From NCBI GenBank assembly GCA_017623505.1, contig JAGAOZ010000003.1, positions 53,869 through 117,868 of the forward strand: a stretch of DNA of 64,000 nucleotides, given 5' to 3'. Below, piece after piece: positions 26,161 to 34,363 of this stretch. Source of the DNA: Alistipes sp. (GTDB taxonomy: Bacteria; Bacteroidota; Bacteroidia; Bacteroidales; Rikenellaceae). Made by a program: the position numbers and the translations under genes. Every line of letters starts with the position of its first letter. Positions within the stretch are counted from its first letter, which is position 1. The notes beneath the pieces are model-generated. The model had not been told where the DNA came from, did not search any database, and saw only the letters and a program-made list of their open reading frames with translations.

Positions 26161-26626
26161 GGTGATATGGTTCGTTATTTAGAATTGTAAAGGCTCGGTA
26201 AAGCTGCTCGGCAAAGATGGCACGGACAATCTGGTGAGAAAAGGTCATCTTCGAGAGGGAAATCTTATCATTGGCACGAGCGTAGACCTCCTCGGAAAAA
26301 CCGTAAGGACCACCGATAACCAAGACAAGGCGTTTTGAGCCGCTGAGCATACGTTTCTGTAACCAATCGGCGTACTCTAACGAGGTGTATTGCTTTCCTC
26401 GCTCGTCCATCAAGACAAGGTAGTCGCCATCGGCAACATCACGCAAAATAGCCTCGCCCTCCAACTGCTTTTGGCGCGAAGGGGCCATATTGCGGGTATT
26501 ACGTACGTCAGCAAGGGTGATAACCGAAAAACGACAATAGTGACTCAGACGCTTACTATATAGCTCCACCAACGAAGCAACCTCCTTCGAGTCGGTCTTG
26601 CCGACAACAACCAAGTCGATATTCAT
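26153..26626 (-). CDS. rlmH: 23S rRNA (pseudouridine-1915 N3)-methyltransferase
   Basis: A 157-residue SPOUT-fold methyltransferase that modifies pseudouridine 1915 in helix 69 of 23S rRNA. The SAM-binding knot region LVIGGPYGFSEEVYARAN and the C-terminal FSHQIVRAIFAEQLYRAF are near-invariant in RlmH. Normal family length. It lies 16 bases after the GH2-like gene and its 3' end overlaps the next gene. Confidence 0.96.
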   Translation of the reverse strand: MNIDLVVVGKTDSKEVASLVELYSKRLSHYCRFSVITLADVRNTRNMAPSRQKQLEGEAILRDVADGDYLVLMDERGKQYTSLEYADWLQKRMLSGSKRLVLVIGGPYGFSEEVYARANDKISLSKMTFSHQIVRAIFAEQLYRAFTILNNEPYHHE

Positions 26627-26642
26627 ACGCTATTACGATTGA

Positions 26643-27965
26643 TTATAGCTCTCGTTCCAAAGCACACTCGTCACTATTCCACTCGCCATCGTTACCCCAG
26701 AAGAAGACAGGGCGTTGTCTCTCAACAGACTTGAGCCACTCGTAAGCTTTATACATATTGTAACCGTTGCCGCTTGCATCACCTGCCAACGAGAAACCAA
26801 CGATGCAGGTGTGGTTACGTGAACGGTAGTACATCTTCTTGACACGCTTGAGGAACTCCTCGGCAAGCGCAGGGTCATTCGCCGGAGTGCCTCCGACGCT
26901 GCGGTCATCCTCGGTAATGGCGTGGATAGCCGCCTGGTCGATAACAAAGATACCCTCCGCATCACACAACTCGTAGAACCACTTAGGTTGTGGGAAGTCG
27001 GGACGCAAGGTGTTATAGCCCGCCTTTTTCTTGCTACGGATAAACTCCTGGGCCGCCTTACGGTCAGCCATAGCAGGATAGTGGGCTACACGGAGCGTCT
27101 GTTCCTTATCAAAACGAGTCAAAATGCCGTCACTATATTCCCACTTACCAAAGCCTATCTTCATAGGGATATACTCCCAAAGCATACCGCTGCGTTTGAT
27201 ATACAGGGTGAGGGAGTACAGAGGTGCTTTATTGCCATCCCACTTAAAGCTGTTGGCGTGGTAGATATAAGGGTGCAGATGAAGCGTATCGACAGAGTGG
27301 CCCTCGACGGTAATCTCCTTAACATTAAACTCTTTCAGCTTACCCGCCGGGTCGTAGATGTCATAACCGATAGCTATCGGCTCCTCGAAATTAAAATCAT
27401 TGGCAACGGCAATCTTCATATCCAGCACAGCAAACGAGCGGGTTGAATCGGGCTCCAGACAAATCTCAAAATCGCGAATCGAGATACGGCGCTGAACAAA
27501 GAAATAGCTATTTGCAAAGAGCTCGCTCTTAATAGGACTTAACTCTGCATGCAACTCGGGATACTTCGGGCGCATCATACGCAAGACAACCTGATTGGAG
27601 CCCTGCTTAAGGTAAGAAGATATCATATAGTCGGCAGGGGTAAAGAGGTCCTGCTCCTCAGCAACAACCACCCCGTTAATCTCCAAAATGTATGCTGCTG
27701 CAACATTCTCGATGTGAAGGAAGGTGTTGTAATCGTTACTGTCGGAATCAATCTCCAAGAGCTGCATCCACGAAATCTCATCCTGCGTCTGCTCAAGCAT
27801 CGTAGGGGCAAAGACCGTATAACCCTTCGTATTGCTACGAATATCAGCCACAGCCTCCTTACGCTGGTCGTATGTGATAAATTCAGAGCGATATATCGTT
27901 GCCTGCTGAGCCCATAGAGAGATAGAAGACAAAACAGCCAAACTTAATAAAAAAAGTCGTTTCAT
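26643..27965 (-). CDS. Secreted glycoside hydrolase family 2-like protein, probably lacking catalysis
   Basis: A 440-residue exported protein (signal peptide MKRLFLLSLAVLSSISLWAQ) starting at ATG 27965. It shows the GH2 order: a galactose-binding-like jelly roll (about 30-180), an Ig-like sandwich (about 185-290), then the start of a TIM barrel with LRVAHYPAMADRKAAQEFI and GYNTLRPDFPQPKWFYELCD. At the acid/base site the usual S-L-x-N-E-x-G-N-G becomes SLAGDASGNG near residue 395, so Asn-Glu is replaced by Gly-Asp. The protein ends before the region of the nucleophile glutamate. It may bind rather than cleave glycans. Confidence 0.75.
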   Translation of the reverse strand: MKRLFLLSLAVLSSISLWAQQATIYRSEFITYDQRKEAVADIRSNTKGYTVFAPTMLEQTQDEISWMQLLEIDSDSNDYNTFLHIENVAAAYILEINGVVVAEEQDLFTPADYMISSYLKQGSNQVVLRMMRPKYPELHAELSPIKSELFANSYFFVQRRISIRDFEICLEPDSTRSFAVLDMKIAVANDFNFEEPIAIGYDIYDPAGKLKEFNVKEITVEGHSVDTLHLHPYIYHANSFKWDGNKAPLYSLTLYIKRSGMLWEYIPMKIGFGKWEYSDGILTRFDKEQTLRVAHYPAMADRKAAQEFIRSKKKAGYNTLRPDFPQPKWFYELCDAEGIFVIDQAAIHAITEDDRSVGGTPANDPALAEEFLKRVKKMYYRSRNHTCIVGFSLAGDASGNGYNMYKAYEWLKSVERQRPVFFWGNDGEWNSDECALEREL

Positions 27966-28026
27966 TTCCTTGTACGGTAGATTAACCAATCAATTATCAT
28001 ATCACCTTATAGGTGAGGATTCTTTG

Positions 28027-28057
28027 CAAAGGTACTTTTTTTTTGATAAATATCAAA
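28027..28057 (-). promoter_or_regulatory. Promoter of the GH2-like/rlmH operon
   Basis: On the minus strand, TTTG (28054-28057), a 19-base spacer and TACCTTTG (28027-28034). Its -33 element is one arm of a palindrome shared with the asnS promoter. Confidence 0.75.
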
Positions 28058-28073
28058 TTATTAACTACCTTTG
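28042..28073 (+). promoter_or_regulatory. Promoter of asnS, overlapping the divergent promoter
   Basis: TTTG (28042-28045), a 20-base spacer and TACCTTTG (28066-28073). The two -33 elements form the perfect 16-base palindrome TTTGATAAATATCAAA (28042-28057), so the two polymerases must compete for the site. Confidence 0.78.
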
Positions 28074-28174
28074 CTATTTGGTTAGGAGAAAACTTCTACC
28101 GAAACAACACCTTCACGCTATACATAGAGAATGAAAGGTGCAAAAAATAGGGCAACAATAAAACTATTCAAGAT

Positions 28175-29563
28175 ATGAAAACTCAGAGAATTGTAGAGAT
28201 TCTGAAAAGTGGTGCAGTGAACACCGACATTACAGTAAAAGGTTGGGTACGCACCAAGCGTGGCAACAAGAATGTGGCGTTTATAGCACTCAACGACGGC
28301 TCATGTATGGCCAACATTCAAATCGTTGTGGATTTGGCTGTCATACCTGAGGAGCAGCTAAAGACAGTAACCACAGGTGCTTGTCTGCGTGTAGATGGTA
28401 AGTTGGTGGAGTCACCAGCTTCGGGACAGGGTGTAGAGGTGCAGGCCGAGAAGATTGAGGTTTACGGTACGGCAGACCCAGAGACATATCCTTTGCAGAA
28501 GAAGGGACACTCGTTAGAGTTCCTGCGTGATATAGCTTACCTGCGTCCACGAACAAACACATTCGGTGCAGTATTGCGTATCCGCCACGCTATGGCGTAT
28601 GCTATCCACAAGTATTTCAACGATAGAGGTTTCTACTATCTGCATACTCCACTTATCACAGGCTCAGACTGTGAGGGTGCAGGTGCGATGTTCAACGTAA
28701 CGACACTCGACATCTCGAACCCACCACGCACAGAGGATGGTAAGGTGGATTACTCGCAGGATTTCTTCGGCAAGCCTTGTAACCTGACCGTATCGGGACA
28801 GTTGGAGGGTGAGTTGGGAGCTTTGTCGCTCGGTCAGATTTACACCTTCGGCCCTACATTCCGCGCAGAGCACTCGAACACACCTCGCCACTTGGCTGAG
28901 TTCTGGATGATTGAGCCAGAGATGGCGTTCTACGAGTTGGAGGATAATATGGAGCTGGCAGAGGACTTCCTCAAGTACTTGATTCAGTACGCATTGGACA
29001 ACTGCCGCGAGGACTTGGAGTTCATGAACAAGATGTGGGACAAGGAGCTTATCGAGCGATTGGAGTTTGTTCTGAAGAACGACTTTGTACGCCTGGACTA
29101 CACCGAGGGTATCGAGATACTGAAGGCTTCGGGCCGCAAGTTTGAGTTCCCTTGTGAGTGGGGTTGCGACCTTCAGTCGGAGCACGAGCGTTACCTGGTG
29201 GAGGAGCACTTCAAGCGTCCTGTAATCCTGATTAACTATCCAAAGGAGATAAAGGCTTTCTATATGAAGCAGAACGAGGATGGCAAGACAGTACGTGCAA
29301 TGGACGTATTGTTCCCAAAAATCGGCGAGATTATCGGCGGCTCGGAGCGTGAGGCAGATTATGGCAAGCTTACTGCAAGAGTAAATGAGCTCGGAATGAA
29401 CGAGCAGGATGTGTGGTGGTATCTCGACACTCGCCGCTGGGGCTCAGCACCTCACTCAGGCTTCGGTCTGGGATTTGAGCGTCTGCTGCTCTTTGTAACA
29501 GGCATGGCGAATATCCGCGACGTGATACCTTTCCCACGTACACCAAACAATGCAGAGTTCTAA
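28175..29563 (+). CDS. asnS: Asparaginyl-tRNA synthetase
   Basis: A 462-residue class IIb aminoacyl-tRNA synthetase. The N-terminal OB-fold anticodon domain has [19 protein letters not shown]. The class II catalytic core has motif 2 [20 protein letters not shown] and motif 3 [15 protein letters not shown]. The residue pattern after motif 2 (WMIEPEMAF) fits AsnRS rather than AspRS. It has a leader of about 100 bases, its own consensus promoter and a downstream hairpin terminator. Confidence 0.97.
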   Translation: MKTQRIVEILKSGAVNTDITVKGWVRTKRGNKNVAFIALNDGSCMANIQIVVDLAVIPEEQLKTVTTGACLRVDGKLVESPASGQGVEVQAEKIEVYGTADPETYPLQKKGHSLEFLRDIAYLRPRTNTFGAVLRIRHAMAYAIHKYFNDRGFYYLHTPLITGSDCEGAGAMFNVTTLDISNPPRTEDGKVDYSQDFFGKPCNLTVSGQLEGELGALSLGQIYTFGPTFRAEHSNTPRHLAEFWMIEPEMAFYELEDNMELAEDFLKYLIQYALDNCREDLEFMNKMWDKELIERLEFVLKNDFVRLDYTEGIEILKASGRKFEFPCEWGCDLQSEHERYLVEEHFKRPVILINYPKEIKAFYMKQNEDGKTVRAMDVLFPKIGEIIGGSEREADYGKLTARVNELGMNEQDVWWYLDTRRWGSAPHSGFGLGFERLLLFVTGMANIRDVIPFPRTPNNAEF

Positions 29564-29635
29564 AAAAATGGAACGCGTATAAGAAGATGATTTAGGCGTT
29601 CTGAGCAGAAAGAAAAAGGCTCTTTAACATCAAGT

Positions 29636-29669
29636 GGGGTGTCGTAACGCAAGTTGGGCACCCCTTTTT
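29636..29669 (+). terminator. Terminator after asnS
   Basis: Stem GGGGTG/CACCCC (29636-29641, 29659-29664) followed by five T. The loop sequence (TCGTAACGCAAGTTGG) resembles the hairpin at 59695-59721 near rplS. Confidence 0.7.
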
Positions 29670-29734
29670 AGAAGACTACCCTACCCAAGAAGAGATCGGT
29701 CGAAGTGAATATTAACAGCTAAAAGGATTTTGTA

Positions 29735-31153
29735 ATGGCTATTTCGCAGCGTCAGGTTCAAAAACTACAACAGACACTATCTCCGCAACAGATTCAGATG
29801 ATAAAGTTGCTGGAGCTGCCTGCTATGCTCTTGGAACAGAGGGTAAAACAAGAGATTGAGGAGAATATCGTTCTCGACGAGGATGAACGTCCCGCCGCAG
29901 AGGAGGAGCAAGAGCGTATATCAATGGATGAGTATATGCAGCAGGATGATACGCCCTCGTACAAGAGCCGCATAAACAACTTCTCACGCGACGAGAAACA
30001 ACGTCCGCTAAACCTCAGCGAGGGTCGCTCGTTGCAAGAGTACCTGGTGGAGCAGATAGGCTACCGCACCCTCTCGCCCCGCGACAAAGCTGTGGCGGAG
30101 TTTATCATCGGCAGCATAGATGAGGATGGTTATCTGCGTCGCGACATGGAGTCTGTATCGGACGATGTGGCATTCTCGCTCGGAATAGAGGTGTCAGTGG
30201 AGCATTTGGAGGAATTGCTCGGCATAATACATCAATTGGAGCCTGCGGGAATAGGGGCACGCGACCTCAGGGAGTGTCTGCTGTTACAGATGGCATCACG
30301 TAAGATGGATAGCCCTACAAAACGGCTGGCACACAAGATTATAGAGCATCATTTCGAGGAGTTTGTAAAGAAGCACTATGAGAAGCTTATAGCACGTCTG
30401 GGAGTAAGCGAAGATGAGTTCCGCGAGGCAATAGAGGAGATACGTCGTCTCTCGCCTAAACCCGGCAACCTATACTCGGAGGGAGGAGTAGATACCACAC
30501 CTTACATCATCCCCGACTTCACGTTAGACTACCACGATGGGCAGTTCTCACTCTCGCTAAACTCATATAACATACCCGAACTACGAATAAACCGTCGTTA
30601 CGTCGATATGATGCAGTCGATGGTAGCAGCAGATGGAACGGTAGCAGAGAGTAACCGCGAGGCGGTGCAGTTCGTCAAAAGCAAGATTGACTCGGCAAAG
30701 TGGTTTATATCGGCGATAAAGCAACGCCACGATACACTGATGCGGACAATGCAGGAGATATTGGAGTTTCAAAAGGAGTATTTCAAGGATGGCGACAAGT
30801 CAAAGCTGCGACCGATGATTCTCAAGGATATAGCAGACCGCACGGGGCTGGATGTATCGACAATATCGCGAGTGGTAAACAGCAAGTATGTGCAGACACA
30901 TTTCGGCATAATACTGCTCAAGTCGCTCTTCTCGGAGGCTATGCAGACCGAGAGCGGCGAGAGCGTATCGAGCTACGAGATAAAGACTATACTGCAGAAC
31001 TGCATCGACGAGGAGGATAAACGGCATCCGCTAACGGATGAGGTGCTGATGAACATACTCAACGACAAGGGCTATTGCATAGCTCGACGTACGGTGGCTA
31101 AGTATCGCGAGATGCTCGGAATACCGGTAGCGAGGTTGAGGAAGCAGATTTGA
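29735..31153 (+). CDS. rpoN: RNA polymerase sigma-54 factor
   Basis: A 472-residue alternative sigma factor for activator-dependent promoters. The glutamine-rich region I that contacts activators is at residues 5-50 (RQVQKLQQTLSPQQIQMIKLL). An acidic linker, core-binding domain and central helix-turn-helix follow. The C-terminal RpoN box ARRTVAKYREMLGIP recognises the -24 element. No sigma-54 activator with an AAA+ domain is seen in this window. Its last 84 bases are duplicated 370 bases downstream. Confidence 0.96.
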   Translation: MAISQRQVQKLQQTLSPQQIQMIKLLELPAMLLEQRVKQEIEENIVLDEDERPAAEEEQERISMDEYMQQDDTPSYKSRINNFSRDEKQRPLNLSEGRSLQEYLVEQIGYRTLSPRDKAVAEFIIGSIDEDGYLRRDMESVSDDVAFSLGIEVSVEHLEELLGIIHQLEPAGIGARDLRECLLLQMASRKMDSPTKRLAHKIIEHHFEEFVKKHYEKLIARLGVSEDEFREAIEEIRRLSPKPGNLYSEGGVDTTPYIIPDFTLDYHDGQFSLSLNSYNIPELRINRRYVDMMQSMVAADGTVAESNREAVQFVKSKIDSAKWFISAIKQRHDTLMRTMQEILEFQKEYFKDGDKSKLRPMILKDIADRTGLDVSTISRVVNSKYVQTHFGIILLKSLFSEAMQTESGESVSSYEIKTILQNCIDEEDKRHPLTDEVLMNILNDKGYCIARRTVAKYREMLGIPVARLRKQI

Positions 31154-31207
31154 GGCGTGTTTTTGGGCGGGATTTGCTCTCGCTTGAAAGCGAGATGACA
31201 AAAAAGG

Positions 31208-31252
31208 TTGCTATGATTTTGCAAGAGTTGCAAACATAGCAACTCTTTTTTT
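31208..31252 (+). terminator. Terminator after rpoN
   Basis: Nested hairpin: GTTGCTATG/CATAGCAAC (31208-31216, 31235-31243) enclosing TTTGCAA/TTGCAAA, followed by T-rich TCTTTTTTTTG. Confidence 0.8.
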
Positions 31253-31435
31253 GTCCCCCGTTAGGGTTGCAAATCCCGAACGTGTCAAGCAACCAACACT
31301 TCTCGCTACTGCGAGATTTCTCCTTTTAGGAGAAAAATATTGACATTTCCTCCCCAACTCCTCCCTTTGAAAAAGGGCGGGGCTTGGTCGCAGACATAGC
31401 CTGCTCCGCGGTGGTGCTAATGAAGCTTAGTGGTG

Positions 31436-31522
31436 CAAGGACTATTGCATAGCTCGACGTACGGTGGCTAAGTATCGCGAGATGCTCGGGATACCGGTAG
31501 CGAGGTTGAGGAAGCAAATATA
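31436..31522 (+). pseudogene. Duplicate of the rpoN 3' end (RpoN box to stop)
   Basis: Positions 31436-31519 match 31066-31149 of rpoN at a constant offset of 370 bases with very few mismatches. In the matching frame the copy encodes YCIARRTVAKYREMLGIPVA followed by RLRKQI and a stop, the same C-terminus as RpoN. Differences inside this stretch are synonymous (GGA/GGG, CAG/CAA, ATT/ATA, TGA/TAG); the one replacement, Gly to Asp, lies just before it. No start codon or upstream rpoN sequence is present. It looks like one half of an integration or gene-conversion scar rather than a decaying tandem copy. Confidence 0.75.
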
Positions 31523-31780
31523 GCTTACGCAATTCAAAATTCAAGCTCGCCCTTGCAGGGCTCAACAATTCAAAATTCAAAATTACGAGAGGTTAGAATT
31601 GAGGGAGCAGGCGAGGGCTACTAAAGGGAACTAAGGGGAACTAATGGTTACTAAAGTCTACAGCTGAAGAGTTTTTACTTTTCAGCTTGTACCTTTCAGT
31701 TTTCACTTTTCACTTTTCACTTTTCAGCTTTCACTTTTCAAGCAAGTCGGGAATGACCGCTATATTTTTAAATTTTACCG
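31523..31780. repeat. Composite intergenic repeat region downstream of rpoN
   Basis: Gene-free. It contains TTCAAAATTCAAAATT units (31528-31585), a run of GGGAACTAA/GGTTACTAAAG units (31622-31655), and at least five TTTTCACTTTTCAG-type units (31676-31740). These lead to a fragment of the GGGAATGACG element (31745-31760). The same order of modules occurs at 9.0 and 50.4 kb. Confidence 0.65.
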
Positions 31781-31861
31781 CTGCGGATTTGTCGGAGCGG
31801 TAATTTTTTGTTACCTTTACTTTTTGAAATCAGATTGAATTAATCTTAAAACATTCGAAAT

Positions 31862-32962
31862 ATGTACAGAAACGACAACCGTACGGTCATAACTCTCGAT
31901 GCCGGCGGAACAAATTTTGTATTTGGTGCGATGCGTGCCAATGAGTTTATCGTGGAGCCTATAACAATGCCATCAAATGCTGACGACTTAGACAAGTGTT
32001 TGGCAACGCTGGTAAGCGGTTTTGAGCAGGTGATAGCACGTCTTGACTGCAAACCCGTAGCTATCAGCTTCGCATTCCCAGGCCCTGCCGACTACCCTAA
32101 CGGTATCATCGGCGGATATCTGCCTAACTTCCCATCGTTCCGCGATGGTGTAGCTCTTGGTCCATTCCTTGAGGAGAAGTTCGGAATACCTGTATACATC
32201 AACAACGACGCCGACCTATACGCATACGGCGAGGCTCTGGCAGGTGCATTGCCAGCAGTGAACGAGAAGCTGAAGGCTCTCGGCAGCGGTAAGCAGTACA
32301 AAAACCTGTTGGGTTACACCTTCGGAACAGGATTCGGTATGGGATTCGTAACAGACGGCGAGCTCCACATAGGCGACAACTCATGCGTAGAGACGTTCTG
32401 CTTGCGTCATAAGCTCCACCCTGAGGTAATGGTCGAGGAGGGCGTAGCAGTACGTGCCGTGAAGCGAGTATACAAAGAGCAGTCGGGCGTAGATGACCCA
32501 ACACTTGAGCCAAAAGATATTTACGACATTGCCGAGGGCAAGCGTGAGGGCGACAAGGAGGCTGCTGCAAAGGCATTCGCAACAATGGGCGAGGTAGCAG
32601 GAGATGCTATGGCAACAGCGGTAACAATCGTAGATGGACTTATCGTAATAGGTGGCGGCATAACCGCAGCAGGTAAGTACCTCAAGCCAGCACTTCTCAG
32701 TGAGTTGCGCTCGCAGATTCACACACTCGATGGTGGTACGCTCAACCGCGTACAGATGAAGGTATACGATTTGGATAACGAGGCTGAGTTTGAGGAGTTC
32801 GCACGTGGCGAGCAGCGTACGATAAAGGTCTATGGCACAGACAAAGAGGTTACATACGACCCACAGAAACGTATCGGCGTGATGTTCTCGAAGATTGGCG
32901 CAAGCACAGCTATATCACTGGGAGCGTATGCTTTTGCTCTTAACGAGATTGACAAACAATAA
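31862..32962 (+). CDS. ROK-family sugar kinase or regulator-like protein
   Basis: A 366-residue protein with an actin-like ATPase fold. The N-terminal phosphate loop is ITLDAGGTNFVFGAM, the catalytic aspartate lies in YINNDADLYAYGEALAG, and the adenosine loop is DGLIVIGGGITAAGKYL. No N-terminal DNA-binding domain is present, so it is a kinase-type rather than repressor-type ROK protein. The usual ROK zinc motif with three clustered cysteines is not evident (only CVETFC). Glucose, fructose or an amino sugar could be the substrate. It stands alone between two repeat regions. Confidence 0.85.
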   Translation: MYRNDNRTVITLDAGGTNFVFGAMRANEFIVEPITMPSNADDLDKCLATLVSGFEQVIARLDCKPVAISFAFPGPADYPNGIIGGYLPNFPSFRDGVALGPFLEEKFGIPVYINNDADLYAYGEALAGALPAVNEKLKALGSGKQYKNLLGYTFGTGFGMGFVTDGELHIGDNSCVETFCLRHKLHPEVMVEEGVAVRAVKRVYKEQSGVDDPTLEPKDIYDIAEGKREGDKEAAAKAFATMGEVAGDAMATAVTIVDGLIVIGGGITAAGKYLKPALLSELRSQIHTLDGGTLNRVQMKVYDLDNEAEFEEFARGEQRTIKVYGTDKEVTYDPQKRIGVMFSKIGASTAISLGAYAFALNEIDKQ

Positions 32963-32965
32963 TTA

Positions 32966-33130
32966 AAGAAGCTGTCTAACAAAGTGATTTCTGCGTTACG
33001 CTTGCCCTCAAAATACTCATTTACGCCAAGTAAACTCCGTTTTTTCGGGCTACGCAAGCCTTGAAATCCCATTAGTTATACAACTTCTACAAAAAGAGGC
33101 TGTTCAACAATTAAGTTGAACAGCCTCTTT
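32966..33130. repeat. MITE-like repeat with terminal inverted repeats
   Basis: A stretch of about 165 bases begins AAAGAAGCTGTCTAACAA and ends AAGTTGAACAGCCTCTTT, which are imperfect inverted repeats. The middle (about 32990-33065) folds on itself through TTTACGCCAAGTAAA and GCTTGCC/GGCTACGCAAGCC. There is no coding capacity. The form recalls non-autonomous intergenic repeats common in Bacteroidales. Its right end also acts as a terminator. Confidence 0.5.
33093..33130. terminator. Bidirectional terminator between the ROK gene and maf
   Basis: A perfect 16-bp stem (33093-33108 and 33115-33130, AAAGAGGCTGTTCAAC and its complement) with a 6-base loop, A-rich before and T-rich at the end. A near-identical hairpin lies at 43862-43897. 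Confidence 0.8.
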
Positions 33131-33143
33131 ACCAATTATATAA

Positions 33144-33731
33144 TTATATAAAGCAGTCTAACTCGCAATAGAGGCGTTGTATGGGCAGTCCCATAACATT
33201 ATAGAATGAGCCGTCGATATGTTCGATGCCGACATAGCCTATCCACTCCTGGATGCCGTAGCTGCCGGCTTTATCCATTGGGTGGTAGTTATCGACGTAG
33301 TACTCTATCTCCTCGCGGCTCAAAGAGCGGAAACGGACCTTACTTACAGAAGAGAAACTGCGATATAGGCGACGAGTACGCAGTGTAACACCTGTAACAA
33401 CCTCATGAGTCGAGCCGGAGAGTTTCTGAAGCATCTCTATCGCCTCCTCGCGGCTATGAGGCTTACCCAGAATCTCGCCACAAGCGATAACAACAGTGTC
33501 CGCCGTTAGAAGAACATCCTGCTCGGCAAGCTCCGTAGGGTAAGCATCGCTCTTCTTGCGCGAGAGGTATTCGGCAACCATACCCAAAGGCATATCGGGG
33601 TAGCTCTCGTCGCACTCAAAACGCTCGGCGAGCTGAAAATCCAAGCCTGTGCCGGCAAGCAACTCCCTGCGACGGGGCGACTGCGACGCCAAAATAAGGC
33701 GGTAGGGCTTCAATCGTTCGTGTAACAGCAT
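33144..33731 (-). CDS. maf: Maf-family nucleoside triphosphate pyrophosphatase
   Basis: A 195-residue enzyme that hydrolyses non-canonical or canonical nucleoside triphosphates to monophosphates. It begins LILASQSPRRRELLAGTGL, the Maf signature, with VLTADTVVIACGEILGKP, GSTHEVVTGVTL and DKAGSYGIQEW. Motif content suggests the dTTP/UTP-type (YhdE-like) group. It is the last gene of the long rlmD-maf operon, three bases after the FAH gene. Confidence 0.93.
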   Translation of the reverse strand: MLLHERLKPYRLILASQSPRRRELLAGTGLDFQLAERFECDESYPDMPLGMVAEYLSRKKSDAYPTELAEQDVLLTADTVVIACGEILGKPHSREEAIEMLQKLSGSTHEVVTGVTLRTRRLYRSFSSVSKVRFRSLSREEIEYYVDNYHPMDKAGSYGIQEWIGYVGIEHIDGSFYNVMGLPIQRLYCELDCFI

Positions 33732-33734
33732 AAT

Positions 33735-34358
33735 CTATCGTATATCAAAATTCAACAACTCACGACCACAGAGCGTAGCACGCAGATTATCGCCCTGCCT
33801 TACAGCTGCGACACCCGCAGGAGTGCCCGTAAAGAGCAAATCGCCAATCTTGAGGGTCATATATTGCGACACGTAGCTGATAATCTCATCGACCTTAAAG
33901 AGCATCTCGGAGGTAGAGGCCTGCTGACGCAGCTCGCCATTGACCTCAAGCTGAAAATCAAGTCGCTGCACATCGCCACCCAGTTCCGAAAGGCTCACAA
34001 ACTCGGGCGAGAGAGCTGCCGAGTGGTCAAAAGCCTTTGCTCGCTCCCAGGGCAAACCCTTAGCGATAGCCTCACGCTGAATATCGCGTGCCGTAAAGTC
34101 GATACCCAAACCCACCTCATCGTAGCATCGTGAGGCAAAACGTGGCTCGACACACTTTGCCAAGCGGTTAATCTTCACTACCAACTCGCACTCATAGTGG
34201 ACATCATTGGAGAACGAAGGGATATAGAAAGGGTCGTTGTTACGCAGCAGAGCTGAGTCGGGCTTCAGAAAGAAGAGTGGCTCTTTAGGCAACTCTGCGC
34301 CGTCGTGCAACTCCCGAGCGTGGTCGGCATAGTTGCGACCTATACATATAATCTTCAT
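33735..34358 (-). CDS. Fumarylacetoacetate hydrolase-family protein
   Basis: A 207-residue metal-dependent enzyme of the FAH superfamily (C-C bond hydrolases, decarboxylases and oxaloacetate tautomerases). Motifs include KIICIGRNYADHARE at the start, EPLFFLKPDSALLRN, the metal ligand stretch VHYECELVV, and FTGTPAGVAAVRQGD near the end. The short single-domain form resembles YcgM/FAHD1-type proteins; the exact reaction is not predictable. It sits between lpxB (5 bases away) and maf (3 bases away). Confidence 0.88.
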   Translation of the reverse strand: MKIICIGRNYADHARELHDGAELPKEPLFFLKPDSALLRNNDPFYIPSFSNDVHYECELVVKINRLAKCVEPRFASRCYDEVGLGIDFTARDIQREAIAKGLPWERAKAFDHSAALSPEFVSLSELGGDVQRLDFQLEVNGELRQQASTSEMLFKVDEIISYVSQYMTLKIGDLLFTGTPAGVAAVRQGDNLRATLCGRELLNFDIR

Positions 34359-34363
34359 TGTTA

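Noticed and set aside
31676-31740. CRISPR-like tandem units
   Set aside because: The TTTTCACTTTTCAG units are adjacent and degenerate, without unique spacers or cas genes.
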